NCBI GenBank assembly: GCA_964476375.1
Contig: CAYYZW010000154.1
Coordinates: 1 to 18,505, forward strand
Direction of reading: 5' to 3'
DNA: 18,505 nucleotides
DNA from: SAT2750 sp964476375
GTDB lineage: Bacteria; Planctomycetota; Planctomycetia; Pirellulales; Pirellulaceae
A model generated the notes under the pieces. That model searched no databases. It was given only the letters and a program-made list of their open reading frames with translations, and was not told where the DNA came from. The translations under genes were made by a program, and so were the position numbers. This document shows positions 16,794 through 18,505 of this stretch, one piece after another; position 1 is the stretch's first letter; every line of letters begins with the position of its first letter.

Positions 16794-16967
16794 ACGGGGC
16801 CGGTGGTCGGCATGGTTTCTCTGCCGTGTTGAATTCTCACGGGCGCTGACTTCTAATGAAATCCGTGGGCCTGTTTTTTGGACAGCCCTGTCCGGTTCTC
16901 CGCCCAAAAGGTAATAACCTCCTGGGGACACCACGTAGAAAACAGACATGACCCTGGCTTGTTTGCA
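16794..16967. other. Intergenic stretch before the kinase gene
   Basis: No gene recognised. It holds a short inverted repeat GGACAG-CC-CTGTCC (16880-16893) that follows, not precedes, a T6 run, and a weak CGGCA/TGCCG pair (16808-16826). An 11-codon frame opens at ATG 16948 and stops with the TAG at 16981-16983, which shares one base with the kinase GTG. No clear promoter was found, so co-transcription with the LEPR gene is possible. Confidence 0.4.
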
Positions 16968-16973
16968 GGGGAG
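16968..16973 (+). promoter_or_regulatory. Ribosome binding site of the kinase gene
   Basis: GGGGAG lies nine bases before the GTG at 16983. This is the best Shine-Dalgarno match in the window and supports the non-ATG start of the kinase. Confidence 0.6.
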
Positions 16974-16982
16974 ATTTTTATA

Positions 16983-18505
16983 GTGACAAGAGATCAACTT
17001 GATATCGCCAGGCAGTTGCTGGATCTTGCTCGTGGGCAGGGGGATCCGGGGGAAAAGGGGGCCGCGGATGATCTTCTTCGCCAGCTTGCCGAGCGGTCCT
17101 TTGGCAGCGACCAGACCCTCTCTCCCGAGGGGATCCAGGGGCTCGTCGGGTCTGGCAAGGAGCACCTGGAGGGCTTTTCCGGTTCGGCCAGGGACTTCCT
17201 GGACTGGTTTGAGTCCCAGTTGGCCGGCGACAGTGAGCCGGAAGGGGGCGGGCAGGAGACGCTGCAGCCTGATGGGGCGGACCAGGAGACGGCGGTGATT
17301 TCTGTCCAGGCGGATAATCTCTCGGGGAATTCTGACGACTCCCGTGATGTGGAATTCGATGTGGATGATGACATGCAGGCCACGCTGGTGGCTCCTGCGA
17401 ACAAGGTCCCGGTTCCCACCACGCCGGTGGTGGAACCAGAGGCACGTGAATTTGGGGACTATGTACTGCTGGAGATGATTGCCCAGGGTGGCATGGGGGT
17501 GGTCTACAAGGCGCGCCAGAAAAAGCTGAACCGGATCGTGGCGATCAAGATGATCCGGTCTGGCCAGTTCGCCGATCCGTCAGAAGTCGATCGTTTTTAT
17601 GTCGAGGCTGAGGCGGCAGCCAACCTGAAGCATGACAATATTGTCACCGTGTATGAGATCGGCGAAAGCAATGGACAACACTTTTTCTCCATGGATTACA
17701 TCGAGGGCGAGAGCCTCTCGGAAGCGGTCTCCGACGGGCCGATGCTTCCGGAGACGGCTGCCAGCTTGATGCTGACGATGACCGAGACCATCGAGTTCGC
17801 CCACCAGGCCGGCATTTTGCACCGGGATCTGAAGCCATCAAATGTCCTGTTGGACAAGCAGGACAAGCCGCTGCTGACCGACTTTGGGCTGGCCAAGCAG
17901 GTCAACGACAGGTCCCAGTTGACGATGTCAGGGACGGTAGTGGGAACCCCCAGTTACATGCCCCCGGAACAGGCGGCGGCGCGGGCGGAAGAGGTCGATG
18001 TCCGCAGCGACGTCTACTCGCTGGGGGCCATCCTCTACGAGTTGATTACCGGGGTTGCCCCTTTCAAGGCGGCTACCACCTATGACACCCTGCAGCAGGT
18101 CCTGAAGTCCGAGCCGGTGAATCCGAGAGTCCTCAACTCGGCTGTCCCGGTTGACCTGGAGACCATCAGCCTGAAGTGTCTTCAGAAGGAGCGTGAACGG
18201 CGTTATGCCACAGCGCAGGACCTTGCCGATGAACTGCAGCGATTCATCGAGGGGGTGCCAATCCAGGCACGGCCAGTGTCCCGGCCGGAGGCGATGGTTC
18301 GCTGGTGCAAGCGGAATCCCAGGATCGCAGCCCTTTCAGGAGCCGCATTTACCGGTGTGCTGGTGGCCCTGGTTGCGATGACGATCTCCTATTTCCAGAT
18401 CCTCCAGGCCAAGGAGGAGGCCGAGTTGAGTTTCCGGCAGGCCAAGAAAGCGGTCGACGAGTTTTTCACGGAAGTAGCCGAAAACCGGATCTGGAAACGG
18501 TTTCC
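16983..18505 (+). CDS. Hanks-type Ser/Thr protein kinase, PknB-like, 3' end outside window
   Basis: The frame is open from GTG 16983 to the right edge (507 complete codons). The first 157 residues are acidic and Gly/Gln-rich with no recognised domain; a QATLVAP segment near 135 is common before such kinases. The kinase domain (from about 158) has the glycine loop IAQGGMGVVYKA (166-177), catalytic Lys189 in VAIKMI, HRDLKPSN (280-287, Asp282), DFG (300-302) and a GTPSYMPPEQA activation-segment end. All key residues are present, so it should be active. A membrane helix follows at about 449-471, then a charged, probably coiled segment (QAKEEAELSFRQAKKAVDEFF), which in planctomycete relatives leads into TPR or WD40 sensor repeats; that part is cut off. 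It probably signals from the membrane to cytoplasmic targets. No sigma factor gene precedes it in the window. Confidence 0.95.
   Translation, partial: MTRDQLDIARQLLDLARGQGDPGEKGAADDLLRQLAERSFGSDQTLSPEGIQGLVGSGKEHLEGFSGSARDFLDWFESQLAGDSEPEGGGQETLQPDGADQETAVISVQADNLSGNSDDSRDVEFDVDDDMQATLVAPANKVPVPTTPVVEPEAREFGDYVLLEMIAQGGMGVVYKARQKKLNRIVAIKMIRSGQFADPSEVDRFYVEAEAAANLKHDNIVTVYEIGESNGQHFFSMDYIEGESLSEAVSDGPMLPETAASLMLTMTETIEFAHQAGILHRDLKPSNVLLDKQDKPLLTDFGLAKQVNDRSQLTMSGTVVGTPSYMPPEQAAARAEEVDVRSDVYSLGAILYELITGVAPFKAATTYDTLQQVLKSEPVNPRVLNSAVPVDLETISLKCLQKERERRYATAQDLADELQRFIEGVPIQARPVSRPEAMVRWCKRNPRIAALSGAAFTGVLVALVAMTISYFQILQAKEEAELSFRQAKKAVDEFFTEVAENRIWKRF

Noticed and set aside
16880..16893. GGACAG-CC-CTGTCC inverted repeat as a terminator of the LEPR gene
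   Set aside because: The T6 run precedes the stem on the plus strand instead of following it, and the stem is short. No terminator call was made.
16692..17445. Minus-strand frames opposite the kinase N-terminus
   Set aside because: Low-complexity Pro/Ser-rich products, antisense to a kinase frame that has a good ribosome binding site.
1..18505. Search for a mobile element, CRISPR array, tRNA or defence cluster
   Set aside because: No transposase, integrase, regularly spaced repeats, tRNA-like cloverleaf or known defence gene was recognised. The window is explained by envelope, secreted and signalling genes.

Overview
The window most likely comes from a member of the Planctomycetota, probably near the Pirellulales; the exact genus cannot be read from it. 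The evidence is a set of families typical of that phylum: a PSCyt1-DUF1549-DUF1553 cytochrome protein followed by a DUF1501 protein, a secreted protein that opens with the LEPR-like motif and dockerin repeats, and a PknB-type kinase with an N-terminal extension and a membrane segment. Coding is dense, the sequence is GC-rich, Shine-Dalgarno signals are mostly weak, and several starts appear to be GTG or TTG. I see no tRNA, rRNA, CRISPR array, insertion sequence or integrase.

Bases 1-8221 (minus strand) hold a probable five-gene operon. In transcription order it encodes a large diheme-motif PSCyt1/DUF1549/DUF1553 protein, a DUF1501 protein, a trypsin-fold protease with a PDZ domain, an alpha/beta hydrolase esterase and an S41 peptidase that runs off the left edge. 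Gaps are 22, 22, -4 (ATGA overlap) and 51 bases. Every product carries an export signal, so the set looks like one envelope or periplasmic unit that could join electron transfer with hydrolysis of esters and proteins. That joint role is an inference.

Bases 8222-8518 are a divergent control region with two inverted repeats built on a shared TGTCCCTG word. To its right lies a plus-strand GT2 glycosyltransferase. It converges on a minus-strand D-Ala-D-Ala carboxypeptidase (with an N-terminal peptidoglycan-binding domain), and a single CTAG supplies both stop codons. Upstream of the carboxypeptidase on the minus strand are an LplT-like MFS transporter and, 20 bases further, a large predicted outer-membrane barrel protein. 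All four are plausible envelope genes.

Bases 14291-14486 form a second divergent control region. Rightwards from it run a secreted LEPR/dockerin protein with two GlcG/HbpS-like domains and a Ser/Thr protein kinase cut by the right edge.

No defence or mobile system is visible. The least ordinary items are the secreted tandem GlcG/HbpS protein, the exported cytochrome-hydrolase operon, the beta-rich insertion inside the DUF1553 domain, and the repeats in the two divergent control regions.
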